Positions 41,587-60,505 of a DNA stretch of 64,000 bases are shown one piece after another (position 1 is the stretch's first letter; every line of letters begins with the position of its first letter). The position numbers and the translations under genes are program-made. Under the pieces are notes generated by a model. The model was not told the origin of the DNA and did not search any database. It saw only the letters and a program-made list of their open reading frames with translations. The DNA is taken from contig JBLDXI010000046.1 in NCBI GenBank assembly GCA_047495785.1, forward strand, positions 1,674,001 to 1,738,000, given 5' to 3'. This stretch comes from Lepidodermella squamata (taxonomy: Eukaryota > Gastrotricha).

Positions 41587-43587
41587 TCAACTCGGCAACA
41601 CGTCATGCAGACGAAGCAGCTGCTTCATGGCATTCAAGGTGGATTCACGCGGTGGATGTGCGATATTCACATTCCCATCATTGTGGCACATCCACTCGGC
41701 TAGACGGGCGAGCAGGGTGAAGAAAACCGGCTGGTGGTGACTAGAAGACTTGACCGGTTGTTGAGATTCAATCAGTAACAGGACATTGAGAACAGCGTCC
41801 AAGACCAAGCCATTCAACATGTCGTCATTCGCCTCGATAGCCGTGGGCTTCCGTCGACTCAGTGAGGCAAGACCGATGTGGGACAGAACTCCGATGACAA
41901 TGGGCTGGCAGTGGCACGGGTGGTTGAAGAACCGCTCCATCGCACTGCTCGACAGGGTCACTATTCGAGTCGTCATTTGAACGAAAGCGAAGCAAACGCC
42001 ACGTTGATTCGCCTGTAATCGTTCATTTAGCGGCAGAAAACCAAACCAGTACGACAGAGCCGAAGCCAGAACGAATAAAGTGCAGTCAGTTGAGTTCGTT
42101 CTCAAATCGATAATGTTGAAATGCGAGGCAGCAGCTGCGAGTGCGACTAGGGCTGACTCAAATAAACGACTGAAAACGAACGCTGACGGGTCGAAGGCGA
42201 TTGAAGGCGTAATAGCCTTGTTGCTGCTCGGAAAAGCGCTTTCGATTGCGCCGTTGCCCAGTAAGCCCGGCAAAATCCGATCAAAAACCTAAAAAAAAAA
42301 CATTTCAGAATTTTTAAGGTGGATTTTTTAATCTCACCTGACGCAGGGTCCGTTGAAAATTTCCGAATAAATCATCCTGCCCAGTTGAGACCGGGTTCTT
42401 TCTAAGGGGCAGATGCATAAAAATTGCAGCAACGAGGCGCAAGGCTGCACATTGAATTTCAGTTCGAGCCAAGATCAGCTTGAAAACATTTGCATCCTCG
42501 AGAAATTCAGCGATTTTTTCCAGGGAATCAACGATCGCTTTCAGTCGATCGTCCGAGATTGCGGCAACATAACCGAGGCCACTATTTTGTTCGGCATGAG
42601 CGAGAAAACGAGTGAGAACATCGAATAATTTGACAAAATCCTCGCTGATTGACTTGGCCTCGATTTCTCCGTTCTTATTGTTGACAATCAATTTAGCGTG
42701 GTCAAGTACCCGATTCAGTTGTTTACTTGAAGCTGGTAGCGATACCAAGTCGCAGTTGAATGCTCGCTTCGTGACAGGACAACGCAGACTAGCAACAGGT
42801 CGTTGATCATTGCCTGATTCTCGGAGGCGAATACTGCCGGCATTGGGTAAAAACCACTTTCGATCGCAATCGCGAGGAGCCTGGGGTTCAATTTTAACCT
42901 GATTAACCGGCTCTTCATTCGGAATGGGTGAAGCTCGAAACGCATTAGCATGCCGGTTTGGGATATTCGGGTTCTTTTCGTTGAAATAATTCGCAATGCT
43001 GTTCCCTTGTTGCTTGACAGTTGCCTGTTTTTGTGCCTGTGAGGCTATCACTGAATTGTCGAGGCTAATCCGAGCATTTTTCGCCTGTTGAAGCTCGTGA
43101 TCAGCGAACTGCAACTGACTCTTCAAACTCCGCAGCTGCCCCTCTAAATCATCGACTTTCCTCTTGTAGTTCTATTTAAATGAAAGGTAAGGAATCTCAG
43201 CGGATGAAACGTAAACGAAATGAACCTGATTAAGTTGATCAATCGATTTGTGCATTTCCATGCGAGCAGCATCAGCCTCTTTCTGCTTAGATAACACTTG
43301 CTGGCGTAGCATTGCAGCCTCGCCTGTCAGAATAGTTTCCTTGTCTTGAAGCTGTTCAATTTGACGTTTGAAGTCTTCGACAGTCTGTCGCAAATTATCG
43401 ACATCGACCGGCGCAGTATTTTCATTTCTGAATCGATACGAGCAACAGATACTGAAGCAACAACAATGAATAAAATTACTAACTTGACATCCATTGGTTT
43501 GCCAAACGCCTGTGATTCGATCATGTCCAACTGTGACAGGAACTGGTCAGGCAGAACCATGTCATCGTCATCATCGTACATGTTCAT
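41587..43587 (-). CDS. ATRIP: ATR-interacting protein (ATRIP)-like, 610 aa
   Basis: Four exons: 43587-43494, 43427-43226, 43171-42338 and 42289-41587 (1833 nt, in frame). The N-terminus is very acidic (MNMYDDDDDMVLPDQFLSQLD), like the RPA-binding acidic start of ATRIP. A long coiled coil follows (DFKRQIEQLQDKETILTGEAAMLRQQV; LEGQLRSLKSQLQFADHELQQ), the latter resembling the vertebrate ATRIP block of the LQSELQFKDAEM type. The C-terminal ~400 residues are helical and HEAT-like. ATRIP recruits the checkpoint kinase ATR to RPA-coated single-stranded DNA; it acts in the nucleus. The assignment rests on architecture and one similar block, so a different coiled-coil nuclear protein remains possible. 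Size is near the family range (human 791, yeast Ddc2 747 aa; this one is shorter). Confidence 0.65.
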
Positions 43588-43899
43588 CTTTAAATTAGAA
43601 AGCCGAGTTTTTCACCGCAAATCAATCTTTATTGTTTCGACTCGCTCGCGCGAATAATACGACCCTATACAATCCAAAAACAGGGGTTGAATGAAAAGCA
43701 AGGAGAAATCATGCAATAAGCATTTTATTGATTTTGAACCACTCATCAATTCACTCTATTTAGGTGTAACTTGGCAGTTACTTCTGGATAAAGCAACAAC
43801 ATCGGGATTTCAATTGCATTGAATATAATACGATCTATAAGTTTTCAAGCCAGAAGCGATGGAGGCTTCTTTACGGCTAGCCTGTATTGAGAGCTTGAT
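43588..43899. other. short intergenic spacer
   Basis: Between ATRIP start and the stop of the nucleoside diphosphate kinase gene, both on the minus strand. It probably holds the ATRIP promoter. Nothing distinctive was seen. Confidence 0.4.
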
Positions 43900-44478
43900 T
43901 TACTCGTACAGCCAGGTGGACTGGGCCGGAGTCCAGTTGAACAGCTCCTCAGGCTTGAACCAGAGGGCGATTTCCTTCTCAGCCGAGGCAACGCTGTCAC
44001 TGCCTGTTTTGAAATAACACAAACCAATGTAACAAACATACGCAACACAATAATATGAAACGAACCGTGGCAGATGTTGCGACCAACTTGAACGCAGAAG
44101 TCACCACGGATGGTGCCTGGGTTGCTCTGGAAGGGGTCAGTCGCACCAAGCATCTTGCGACCAGTCTCAACGACGCGAAGACCTTCCCAGGCCATGGCGC
44201 AAACCTATGATAACAAACAATGAAACCCCATTGCTTGATGTAACTTAGATCTAAATGCATACCGGGCCAGAGGCCATGTACTTAACGAGGCCAGCGAAGA
44301 AAGGGCGGCCGCTAAGATCAGCGTAATGCTTCTGAAGAAGCTCCTCGTTGGGATGGGTGAACTTCATACCGACCAGCTTGAAGCCACGCTGTTCAAAACG
44401 CTTGATGATCTCACCGACCAGACCGCGCTGAACACCGTCAGGCTTAACCATGATAAAGGTACGCTCGTTATTAGCCAT
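43900..44478 (-). CDS. NME: nucleoside diphosphate kinase, 152 aa
   Basis: Three exons: 44478-44263, 44204-44066 and 44003-43900 (459 nt, in frame). The start ([22 protein letters not shown]) is the classical NDPK start. The catalytic His lies in [12 protein letters not shown], spanning the exon 2/3 junction, and the family motif GTIRGDFC is present. Length of 152 equals the common animal group-I NDPK. The enzyme phosphorylates NDPs from ATP via a phosphohistidine and works as a hexamer in the cytosol. The upstream open frame beyond ATG 44478 is 5' UTR. Introns are 58 and 62 nt. The acidic C-terminus ending WLYE is intact. Confidence 0.97.
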
Positions 44479-47081
44479 TGTAGGAGTAACTTTAAAGTCG
44501 GATGAAGAACACAGGCAAATGCCGAAGAGACTAAAATTAACAAAATGATGACTGATAATGAATGAGTTACTAGTATTAGGAAAAGGCTTCAAAAGAGAGG
44601 AATGCGACTGGAAAACGGCAGAATGGGACAGAGAGGCAAAATTGAACACTTCTTTACGCTACAACCTGAATTGAACTGAACTGATCGGATGAATCGGATG
44701 CGCTGCTACGGTCAGCAGTCAGCAGCCTTAAAACCTCTTCGAAAAGATGACTTGAAAAATGCGGGGCACGTGGTTTAATTCAAGGTCAACATTAATATAC
44801 TTTAATTTGTGTAAACTTAAATAGTATAATAAGTTTTGATAATAATTAATAAAATGTAGATTAGTTTTTAACCGCATGAAAAAGGTGATTTTTTGCGGGC
44901 TCGCGAAAGTGAACGCGAGGTCTCCGATTAGTTGCTTGATGGAAGTTGGAAGATCCCTAGGCATGCAGATAAAGCGAAAACTGATGTAGGGTTGATATAA
45001 GTCTCATGTCTTTGGCTGTTCTAAGATTTTGAAAATGCTAGAGTTAGGTGCCTTTTAATGCCACGAAGGGGCGAGTTGTTGTCGCTAGAATTCTTCGTCG
45101 TTGGACAATCGCTTTCCGATTAGTTTTGTATTGAAAGATTGGCCATGCTATGTAATCAAGGAGGAAGGTCATTCGGAATGGGGAAAAGCTTAGCTATTAG
45201 CCAAAAGGATAGTTCACTAGCTACATAATCTTTGTTGAGCAATCCCAGCAAAAATTCTTATAGGCAACAATGTTTTCGTACCAACTGCTGGTAAGAGCCT
45301 TAATGCTGTCTGAAAAACCTCCACTATCATAAGAAATGGATCATCATAGAGATGCATGGATATACAAAATCGCTCCTCTCAATCGTGAATATTCAAAATC
45401 CTGAGAGGTAATGCTGAAATCCACCTCTTTGCCAACCGCCAACCTGTGCTTAAATTTTTTATACTCGCTGTAGACTTTGATTCACTTCAAGCATGAGACG
45501 TAAAATTCGGTCGTTCTATAATGGGGCTAACAAAATTTTACTTTCTCCTACCGAGTTGATTTTGGTGTCAAAATGTAGCTCTCATCAAGTGGAGTGTAAA
45601 AAGCATTACAACCAATACCGGGGCAGCCACTGCCTTTCTTACATAGCGTTCCGAAGAAAAAAATTCTTGGACCCAGACCTACGCAATTTAGTATGGAAAA
45701 ATGTGTTTTTAAGTTTTTTCATGGATATAGCTTTGTGATAGAGTTTTGGGATTAATATTCGATGAGTAAAGTCGACAAGCGCTATCGAATGGTGCTATCG
45801 ATTTGACCGTAGCTATTACGTAGCCCGTAGATCTGATTTTCTTTGGACCCATGATTCTTTTTGACCGATGTTGAAATTTTTAATATTAGAAAATAAATTT
45901 AACATTTACATATTTAAAAAATAAATAAATTGCATCCAAGGCCGATTTTTTGGGTCCACGAACGACCGAATAGGACGCCGCGGCTCGCAGAAAATCAGGA
46001 AAACTTGTTTAAGGAGTTGCAAGTCCAACTTGTTGACGTTTTGCGCATATATAAAAAAGTAAAATATTCACTCATGTAGCTCATTATTTTTAACCGAGGA
46101 AATATTATGGAGGCTTCAAAACCGCGGCGTCCTATCGTAGGTCTCATGACTTCATGGGATGGTTATAACTAATACTTACTTGATGTGCATCCAGCGTCTG
46201 AAATTGCATCAACAGCAGCAGTCTCGAAGAAAGTTGCCAAGCTTATAACAATCGACAATTATCAATGCAGAGAGGTAAATGCGCTGGCCACTCATGAGAT
46301 TAGCATGTAATCATTAATCAAGATTTCTAGTCATTAGTCTCAATCAATTTTATTTTTTTTCATCGAAAACACAATCAGCAGGGCAATCCAACGGCAGGGC
46401 GATTTCTGCACATAATATCATACAAATGCGCGCTCAACTCACAACAATAAATAATAAAAGAAAGAAATAACTAGCACGTCTGGCAAGTTAAACGAGAATT
46501 CGCTCTCAGATAGCTACTAAGATATATTAATAAAATCTCGCAAATATTTTTTCAAAACCTCGAAAGTTGATTGCACTCATATGATTCGCAATATCGGTTT
46601 TTGAGATCGCTCCAGAATAAATCAAAACAATAATTTTGATATAGCAAAAATGAGAAATTCACTCTCGTTTAGAAATAAGAGCCATGAGCCATAGTATACA
46701 ACAATATGTTCAATCTTTACAATGCACAATATAATTTCATATGCTACGGCGAGATAAGTTGCGTATATAACTGACTATCAACCTGGTAATTTGAACGAGT
46801 GGGGAAGGAGAGATCCAACTCGAATAATTTATAGGAAAATGTACAAATTGACGTAGAAATTGCTGAATATTCTGTCAGGTAGTTGGCGCTCGCTGTTTGT
46901 CATTTGTCGAATGGTGCGTAGGTTTAAAGATGAAATGACAAAAAAATTTCATACTTCTGTTTTTAGAGTGAAAACAAAAAAATCATGGTGCATGAGAAAT
47001 ACAAATTGAATAACCGCGTATTACAAATGTCATTTCGATAAAATAGTACAATTTTTGAGGAAGGGCTGCGAGGTGCTGGCG
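44479..47081. other. intergenic, no recognised gene
   Basis: AT-rich 2.6 kb between the NDPK start and the 3' end of the POU gene. Part near 46300-47081 is likely the POU 3' UTR (several AATAAA words on the minus strand). One conserved-looking frame at 45493-45738 has no domain and is not called. Confidence 0.45.
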
Positions 47082-48809
47082 TTAGTTTTGCGACGACCGG
47101 CTGCTTGTCGAGCTGGTGCTAGGCGCAGAGATGGCGGCGCCGCCGGGCGACGCAAACTTCATGCGCTTCTGCTTTTGGCGCTGGTTGCAGAACCACACGC
47201 GAACGACGTTTTTCTTCAGGTCGAGCTTGTCCGCAATCTGAGCGATTTTTTCGCCGCTCGGCCGCGGTTGTAGTTGAAAGTACGCCTCGAGACTGCGCTT
47301 CTCCGGCGCCGGGATACTCGTTCGCTTGCGCTTCTTGCCCGACCCGCCCGCCTCACTGGCGTTCTCCTTGCGCTCGCGCATGTCCTTCTCGGCGCGGTCC
47401 AGCCACGCCTCCAAAATTGGCTTCAGTGCAATCATCTAAAATGGAAAAATTACATCAATAATTCACCCATGCGTAACAAATTTCACAATTTCACAATTAT
47501 TTTACGATTGTACGAGAATGATTGTTAAGCATAGAGTATACTTACGTTATTGTGAGAAAGAGTCAGCGATTCGAAACGGCAAATTGTCGATTGGCTGAGT
47601 GGTCCAACACCAGGAATTTGTAGCTTGCCAAGAGCGACACCTACGTCAGCCTGAGTCACGCCCAGCTTAATGCGCCGTTGTTTGAAACGTTCAGCAAAGG
47701 CCTCCAGTTCGCGAGGATCACAGTCGGGAGTTGCTGCTGAAACACCGGCCGGAATGCCGAGTTGGGTCGGAAGTCCGCTGAGTGACCCGCCAGCCCCACC
47801 GAGACTGCCGAGTTGCTGCTGGAGGTTGGTTGAAGTCGAGGCGCCGGCGTGGTGCGAACTCGACTGGTGATGCGACGATGAACGAGCACCGACTGGCCCG
47901 GAGGAGGCGGCATCGCTGGCGCCGAAGTTGCGGATGAAAGCGTTCGCGTTCGACTGATGGCTGGCCCACGTCTGGCCGAGGCTGCTCAGAGCAGGCGCGC
48001 CGTACATGGCGGCTGCGGCTGATTGCTGCTGCGACTGGTAGACCGGATGCGTTTGGTACGACATCATCTGATCGGCGAAGTGCAGCTGCTGCGCCATGGA
48101 GCCCATCGTCGACGTCAACTGCGACATGTGCTGGTTCGTCATGAGGCCCTGGTGGTGGAGCGACTCGAACACCGAGTCAGCCGCCGACGACTGGTGCTGC
48201 ATTTGCATCGGCCAGAACTGGCTGCGAGCCATCGAGGCGCTGTGTTCCGAGATGCCTGGCATGGCGCCGTAAAGCGATGACGAGTACAGCGATTGCATGG
48301 CATTTTTCGCCGACTCGGCGCCGCCTGACTGCTGCTGCTGCTGTTGTTGTTGCTGTTGTTGCTGCTGTTGCTGCTGCTGCTGTTGAGCAACAGCCTGAGC
48401 TGCCAGCACTTCGGCAACGCCATCGCCCAACGACCCGAACACGCCCTATAATAATGTAGACGAGGATGGAATGAAAAAAACGAACACTCTTGAATAAGTT
48501 ATATAGGTACCTAGTAGTTGACTTTAATATAATTACGCTGAGTCGAGATTGTGCCGGTGATACGCTTAATAATTCATGCAAGTTTTTTGCGCGCGGTAAT
48601 AAATTTAAAAATTAATCAAAAATTAATCGTCTTGCGCGATCTGGTTTTTTGTTATTTTGTTGCGCGCACGCTTTGATATTTTTTATTGTTGTTTTTGCAG
48701 TGTGTGAGCGGCCGGATTATTACCGGCAGTCAAAGTCATCTTTTTAAAAAATAATAAGGCAATAACTTACTCCTGGCAGAATTCGTTTCATGGCATTTGC
48801 ATCCATCAT
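47082..48809 (-). CDS. POU4: POU class IV homeobox transcription factor, 430 aa
   Basis: Three exons: 48809-48771 ([13 protein letters not shown]), 48445-47546 and 47435-47082 (1293 nt, in frame). Exon 2 has a long polyglutamine run (CAG/CAA repeats, 48330-48390) and a Gln/Ser/Ala-rich region, then the POU-specific domain ([27 protein letters not shown]...[16 protein letters not shown]). Exon 3 holds the linker and the POU homeodomain ([20 protein letters not shown]...[16 protein letters not shown]), matching class IV (Brn3/unc-86/acj6) at nearly every position. The splice site falls between LSHNN and MIALKP. POU4 factors specify sensory neuron identity. A further upstream exon is possible, since the first exon encodes only 13 residues. 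Confidence 0.93.
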
Positions 48810-50339
48810 AAATTATATAATTCGTAGATTTTTATTTCTCGGTGTTGTAAAAATTTATAATTCGCACAGAAAACTATAAAATAAAATATGGATATCTGAA
48901 TGCGGAATCCAAGAAAATGGCAACGTCGCTTCGAAGAGTGAAAAATAATGTAATGCTCAGATCGCGGCAATATTAATGGCACGGTGAATACGTGATGGCT
49001 CGGGCGCGCAAGCTCGAATCGATGCGAACTTTGCGTGCAGTGGATTGCAGCTGCAGCGCCATAAATCCATCATCATCATCACCGCCATCATCGAACAGAA
49101 GGTTGCTGCCTGCGCGATCAAACTTGCACGCCATGGCACAACGACGGAATGACAAATGACACTTTCGATGCCACCGGGCGCGCTGCCATGGTGCGCGTCG
49201 CGCGCGGCGTGCCATTGGTCGCCCGCCACCGGTTGCGGCAGCTAATTTGCATAGGCCTGGTAGGCTGCGCGTGTTTACCTTAGCGCGCCCGCGTGACAAA
49301 GCGGCAACGCGCCGATCGGCTGCCGGCGGCGAAAACACGCCATCGATTAGCCGCCGCCTCACGCGCATTTATTGTTATTATTGTTTTTGCTACACCAGCG
49401 ACATCATCTTCATCGATGCGAACGCTCCAGGTAGATTTGTGCCACTCATCCTTCCTACCACCACTAGATAGAGGAGCGGCGAGCGGGCGCGCGTCCAAAC
49501 GTGAGTGTGCGCTAGTTATTAAAATTTTACACCAGTGAGTGGGTGCGCGCGTCCGCGCCAAATGCCGATGATCGGCTGCGGGCAGCGCGGGGCCTTTGAA
49601 CGGGCGCTGATCATCACCAGCAATAAACATGTTGAACCCAAATATTGACACGTAAGATGTACGGCGAACGCTTTGACCAGCCGATCGTCAATATTTTCAA
49701 TCGAACTCTCGACGCGACAACCAACTTAACGCCGCCGCCGTCGCTGTACACTTAGCAAAACGCTTATACTTGTGTGTCTCGTCAAATTTATTTCATTTCA
49801 TACACGTATAATGTCAGTAGTTTACGTAGCGAATATATCGATGCAAAAGCGCGGAAATAGACAAGTGCGAAAATGACAAGAAGTCCACCTTAACAGCTAC
49901 AGTTTTTTCCGAGTTAATTATTGAACGCGTATATTTATGTGTGTTGTCTACGAAATTCCAACGTTGTTGCACGAGAGACTGCGACAAAAACTGACCGACA
50001 ATTAATAAGTCATCACGAATCGCGAAATAATTAATAAGAATAGTAGTAGCAGTAGTAACATCTGATTCTAGTGCGAGTTCCGGTCTATTTTTATGAAAGA
50101 TTAATCGCGAATAATCGATTATTCACTTCTATTCGCCGCAGTCGTAAAATATACGCGTGTAATGACCACAACAGCACATATCATCACATGAGCTCTGAAT
50201 TATACATTTACCACAGATTTGTTTTATTTTTTGTTACACTAAAACACTGGCTTATTTATTTATATATATCATGAACATTCTCAGTGTCTGTTTTTTTTCA
50301 TTTTATTCCGCACTGATTGCTGTTCATAATAGTTATTGT
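48810..50339. other. intergenic; GC-rich 5' flank of POU4
   Basis: The middle (about 48960-49760) is markedly more GC-rich than its surroundings and full of CpG (GCGCGC, CGCCGCCG words), then returns to AT-rich sequence. This is consistent with a promoter or 5' UTR region for POU4 on the minus strand. Long open frames here in several frames are composition artefacts. The end near 50280-50339 is the Hsp110 3' UTR. Confidence 0.5.
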
Positions 50340-56653
<6,314 letters not shown>

Positions 56654-56931
56654 ATGGCTGAAAATCTGACTCATGAGTTTGAATTCCAAATGACTTGCGA
56701 CGGCTGCAGCAACGCTGCTAAACGAGGTTCGAATTGCTGTTTTGTTATGTTTCACATGATTATGACTTTTTTACAGTTCTGGCCAAGCTGGGCGATAATG
56801 TTCAAAAGGTCGAGGCTGATCTCCAGAAGCAGCGCCTCTTCGTTACGACAAACTTGCCGGTTACTGATGTTAAAACTCAACTGGAGAAGACTGGCAAAGA
56901 AGCCAAGTTCGTTGCCTCGCACAAGAACTGA
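56654..56931 (+). CDS. ATOX1: ATOX1-like copper chaperone, 75 aa
   Basis: Two exons, 56654-56726 and 56777-56931 (228 nt), with a 50-nt intron whose donor follows AAACGAG. The motif MTCDGC is the M-x-C-x-x-C metal site of heavy-metal-associated domains. The core GCSNAAKRVLAKLGD and C-terminal KTGKEAKFV fit ATOX1/Atx1, including the Lys near the C-terminus that stabilises the Cu(I)-thiolate. Length of 75 is close to the 68-75 aa of the family. It delivers Cu(I) in the cytosol to P-type ATPases of the secretory pathway. An isolated domain of a larger ATPase is excluded by the stop and size. Confidence 0.92.
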
Positions 56932-57241
56932 ACTGACTGGCCCTAAAACTGATTGAATGAAATCGTCACGGTGAACTGATCATCTCGGAAATTCTGCACT
57001 TTTCGAAAATTGACTGGATGCCAAAATTTAAATTTATACATTATTGATTATGTGGGAACGCAATATCGTGCTAAGAGTATATGCCTTTCACTAATTATTA
57101 TTGAAAATTATTAATTATCGTTGATAAATAAACTTGAATCTTCAACAATAGAACTTCCATTTTTATTTTTTATGGAAGCATAATTTGTCATGATCAATCG
57201 ATAAAAAACGGGTCCTTTGTTCAGCGTTCGTATGTTTTTTT
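56932..57241. other. short 3' flank region
   Basis: ATOX1 3' UTR with an AATAAA at about 57126, meeting the 3' end of the minus-strand ankyrin gene. The two genes are convergent. Nothing else seen. Confidence 0.5.
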
Positions 57242-58892
57242 TCAGGCATGAAGAGGTGTTGGAAGAAATGAAAGGATGTAGCCAAGTGTTAGCCCGAACC
57301 CGAAACTGCCCAGTAACAACACTTTGATCGGATGCAATGGAGAGACAGTTTGACGTTCCAAAAACTCGGCGACTTGCTCATCTCGCGCCATTGATTGAGC
57401 CGTTGCTCCGTCCACAGTTTTAGCCTCGAGTTTCGCACCATGTAAAATAAGGTGGTTAGCCGATTCCGTGCATCCTTTTTTACTTGCCAGCATGAGGGCG
57501 GTGATGCCTGTTTTAGGGTCAGATAGGTTGGGATCAGCGCCGCCTTCTTTAAGCAGCGCAGCTACCACGTTTGAATGACCGCGGCTAAAGAAAAGAAAGA
57601 TAATTATTGCAGATCCTGCATAGAATGGGTAGCATGAACTGCGAGAAATCGAAGACATGATCGCCAGTAAATTTTTACATAAAAAAAATGTCAGTGGCTG
57701 TGAAATATTCGGAATGCAGTGCTGACTTTCAGGGCATTTCCAAGTAATTGTCATCACAAGCATAGATTGAAAGACGAGGCATTATCAACTCATAAAAATC
57801 GCTAGCTGTCAATCGCAGGGACAGACAAGAGCAATAGAATAAAACCTGAATTTCTACTAGCATTTATCTAAAGCATTTAGGTTGCTAATCGGCGTGCAAC
57901 AAATAATTAATTGGATCTGCCTGGCCAACGAAAACGTGGCGCGATCAGCCATTTTTTGCAAGAAATAGCGCTGCGTGTCTTACGCTAGAAATAGTAATAA
58001 TTGGCCCGTCGCCACCCATTCATTGCGGGGTCGGTGCGTTCCTATGGTGCGTTCATAGAATTCAAAAAGAAATAAAAAGCTTGCTGCAGCCGAGGATTTC
58101 TAATTTTAAGGTGTAAATCTAAAATGTGGGTGCCAATTCGATTGCTTCAAAGCCCCATGCGCAGGCTATCTATTTTCACTCAAGAAGGGATCGCGCCACA
58201 AAACTAGGTCAGAAGCGATGAATCAGGTAACAATGCTTTGAAGACAACGCTATTATCTTTCATTCCTGCCCATTCTGCAAAGCTGCCATTTTTTGTACAT
58301 GGCGGGTCTAAGCTTGAAAGCCTCTAGCTTATCCTTCGCCACGTAACTTTCGGCTGTCGAAATCCCGACGCGGCTTTTATATGGATCAAAGCTGCCATTC
58401 CAAATTCTAAATCTAATTCTAAAACCGTAAATTGAGACTTCATAACGATAGTTGCTGAACCTTTCACTCGGTCATAATTGCAAAGATTCGCATCTCCTTC
58501 AAAATTGACTAATTTAATTGTTTAATTGTTGTCACATTTCCGCGGTAACTGGTCTCCAGTCTTTTAAATTCGCTGTGTCAACTTAAAATTGTGTATAATA
58601 CGTTACCTTGAAGCGCGTAAAAGAGCTGAATATCCTGATTTCGGTACTGCGTCAACTTTGGCGCCATTTCGAATAAACGCTTTCACGATTTCAACGTGGC
58701 CGTTCTCAGAAGCAAGCATCAAAGCAGTGACTCCTACGAAATTCACATATTTTCCGCCGAAAATGTTATCACTTGAGGTTGCATACCTTGGGAATCGGCA
58801 GAATTTACGTTGACTTTAGCCGCAATAAGGGCATCAACTTGGTCCAAGTTGCCCTTCTCGGCCGCCGAGAGCAATTTTTTGTCTTCCGACAT
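57242..58892 (-). CDS. tail-anchored ankyrin-repeat protein, 191 aa
   Basis: Three exons: 58892-58787, 58733-58607 and 57584-57242 (576 nt, in frame). Introns are 53 and 1022 nt. MSEDKKLLSAAEKGNLDQVDALIAAKVNVNSADSQG starts an ankyrin array. Repeats continue with GVTALMLASENGHVEIVKAFIRNGAKVDA, GYSALLRASRGHSNVVAALLKEGGADPN and GITALMLASKKGCTESANHLILHGAKLEA. The array ends in a short repeat and then a hydrophobic C-terminal segment (IKVLLLGSFGFGLTLGYILSF), a likely tail anchor or membrane helix. This makes it a membrane-attached adaptor. No specific orthologue is named. The start ATG 58892 follows an upstream frame with extra codons; I chose it because the ankyrin fold starts right after it. Confidence 0.8.
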
Positions 58893-60505
58893 TTCAAATC
58901 TAATTCGATGTAGTAAACTAGCTGAAATCGGAATGATTTTAAAGGCTAAATTTCGACTCGTCAATTGATGCTCTTTCACGATCATTATATTAGTACTATA
59001 AAGCGATGACGCCTTGCAACTATAGTGCTGCCTTCTAAAGCTGAAGAATGCTGAAAATAATGAGGAATATTTAATTAAAAATAATTGGAAGCTGCACTTT
59101 GGAATTAGCATTGGTCTCGAGAAATGACTAGGTAATACTTTGAAATTTGACTTCAACAAATGACAGCTTCTGATCCTTAAATGAAATAGAAGTGCTACGT
59201 GGTTTTAGTTGACCCTATGCAGTACCTATGCCCTACCTGTCTCGTGGCTACATTGTAGCAAAATTTCATGCACAATACACGCTCTTCAAGCCTCGAGTTT
59301 ATATACGAATAATAATATGCGATAACGTCAACCGCTAAGTGTTTTATGGCTAAACAACGTGCAAATTCATGTACAAAAAACATTTAGGTATTCGGATATC
59401 CAAGTCTAAAGGCCTAAATTATATCGCACTTGCGCATGGAAACAAGTTATAATGAATTTAAATATTATTCTGATTTGGCAAGGTGGGACAATCGCAAGGC
59501 GGGAATAATTTTGATAAAATGCCTTATACAGCAGTTTGCTAACATGTTGTATACTGTGTGAATTCATTTGGAATTTACTCAAGTTCATACGGAGCGTGCT
59601 CAAAGGTCCATTCACGAGATGGCTGAGTCTATTCATCCAGCACGGCTCTTTTCATTTACTTTGCAGAATAGGAACACGGCTTAATGTCGGTTCATTATTT
59701 CACCGGGTCTTTCGCCAGCCGTACTGGATTCTATTTAACCGCAAAAAACACCCAAGCTTCAGCGGCAAAATGCGATTTTTATTGTCGAAATGACATTATT
59801 GTTACTATGAAGATGCATACATGCACGGAAATTTTTGCTGATTTCGAGAGACAAGTTCCATATGTGTCGACTAAGGTAAAAAATGAACAACCTCATTTGA
59901 ATGCGCCAGCAAGTAAAAAATTGTAGCCCATGTTGAGTAGACAGCGAATGCAATAGAAACATTGATCAACAGAAAAAAGCACTTTCAAGTGATAGCGGAT
60001 AAAATTTAACAATTAGCATCAGCAACAAAAACGATTGATTATAGAGTGAGAAGAGATTGTGAGACTGGGATTTGCGAATCCTCGAGTCAAGACAATAAAA
60101 TTGATTGTAAGTCACGGCTTGAATTCGGCTGCGATCAACGCCGAGCCAAGATCACTTGAATATCGTGCGTGATTGGTCAGGATACAAAGTATTTTATGTT
60201 ACATATTAAAACGATTGAGGCACAGTTTATAAAATGTCAAACAGAACAAAAACTACAACAGACGTAAATTTCAGCTTATATTAACATGCAGGCTAATCAT
60301 CACTCTCGAGATCTCTCTTTCCTTTCTGCTCTATCCATAGTAAATTTTTCGAGAACCCATGGAATTCATCTCGTATTCCTGTTGCTCGAAGGCTTCTCGA
60401 TACTCGGCCACTTCACGGGTCAAACGGATTCGATTGCTATTAGCGACAAGAGTGGCAAGGAAGATCAACTGCGATAGGAAATAAATTATACAAAAATCCT
60501 CATTT
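58893..60505. other. intergenic, nothing recognised
   Basis: Contains the promoter of the ankyrin gene and the 3' flank of the M6-like gene. No supported coding exon, tRNA or repeat was found. Several open frames near 59530-59930 lack domains and context. Confidence 0.4.

Noticed and set aside
45493-45738. 81-codon plus-strand ORF
   Set aside because: No domain, splice partner or conserved motif; length is compatible with chance in this stretch.
48139-48581. Additional ORFs opposite or beside the POU exon
   Set aside because: They are out-of-frame readings of the CAG/CAA repeat and GC-biased coding sequence.
59536-59926. Overlapping plus-strand ORFs
   Set aside because: No recognisable domain and no splice context. 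Left uncalled.
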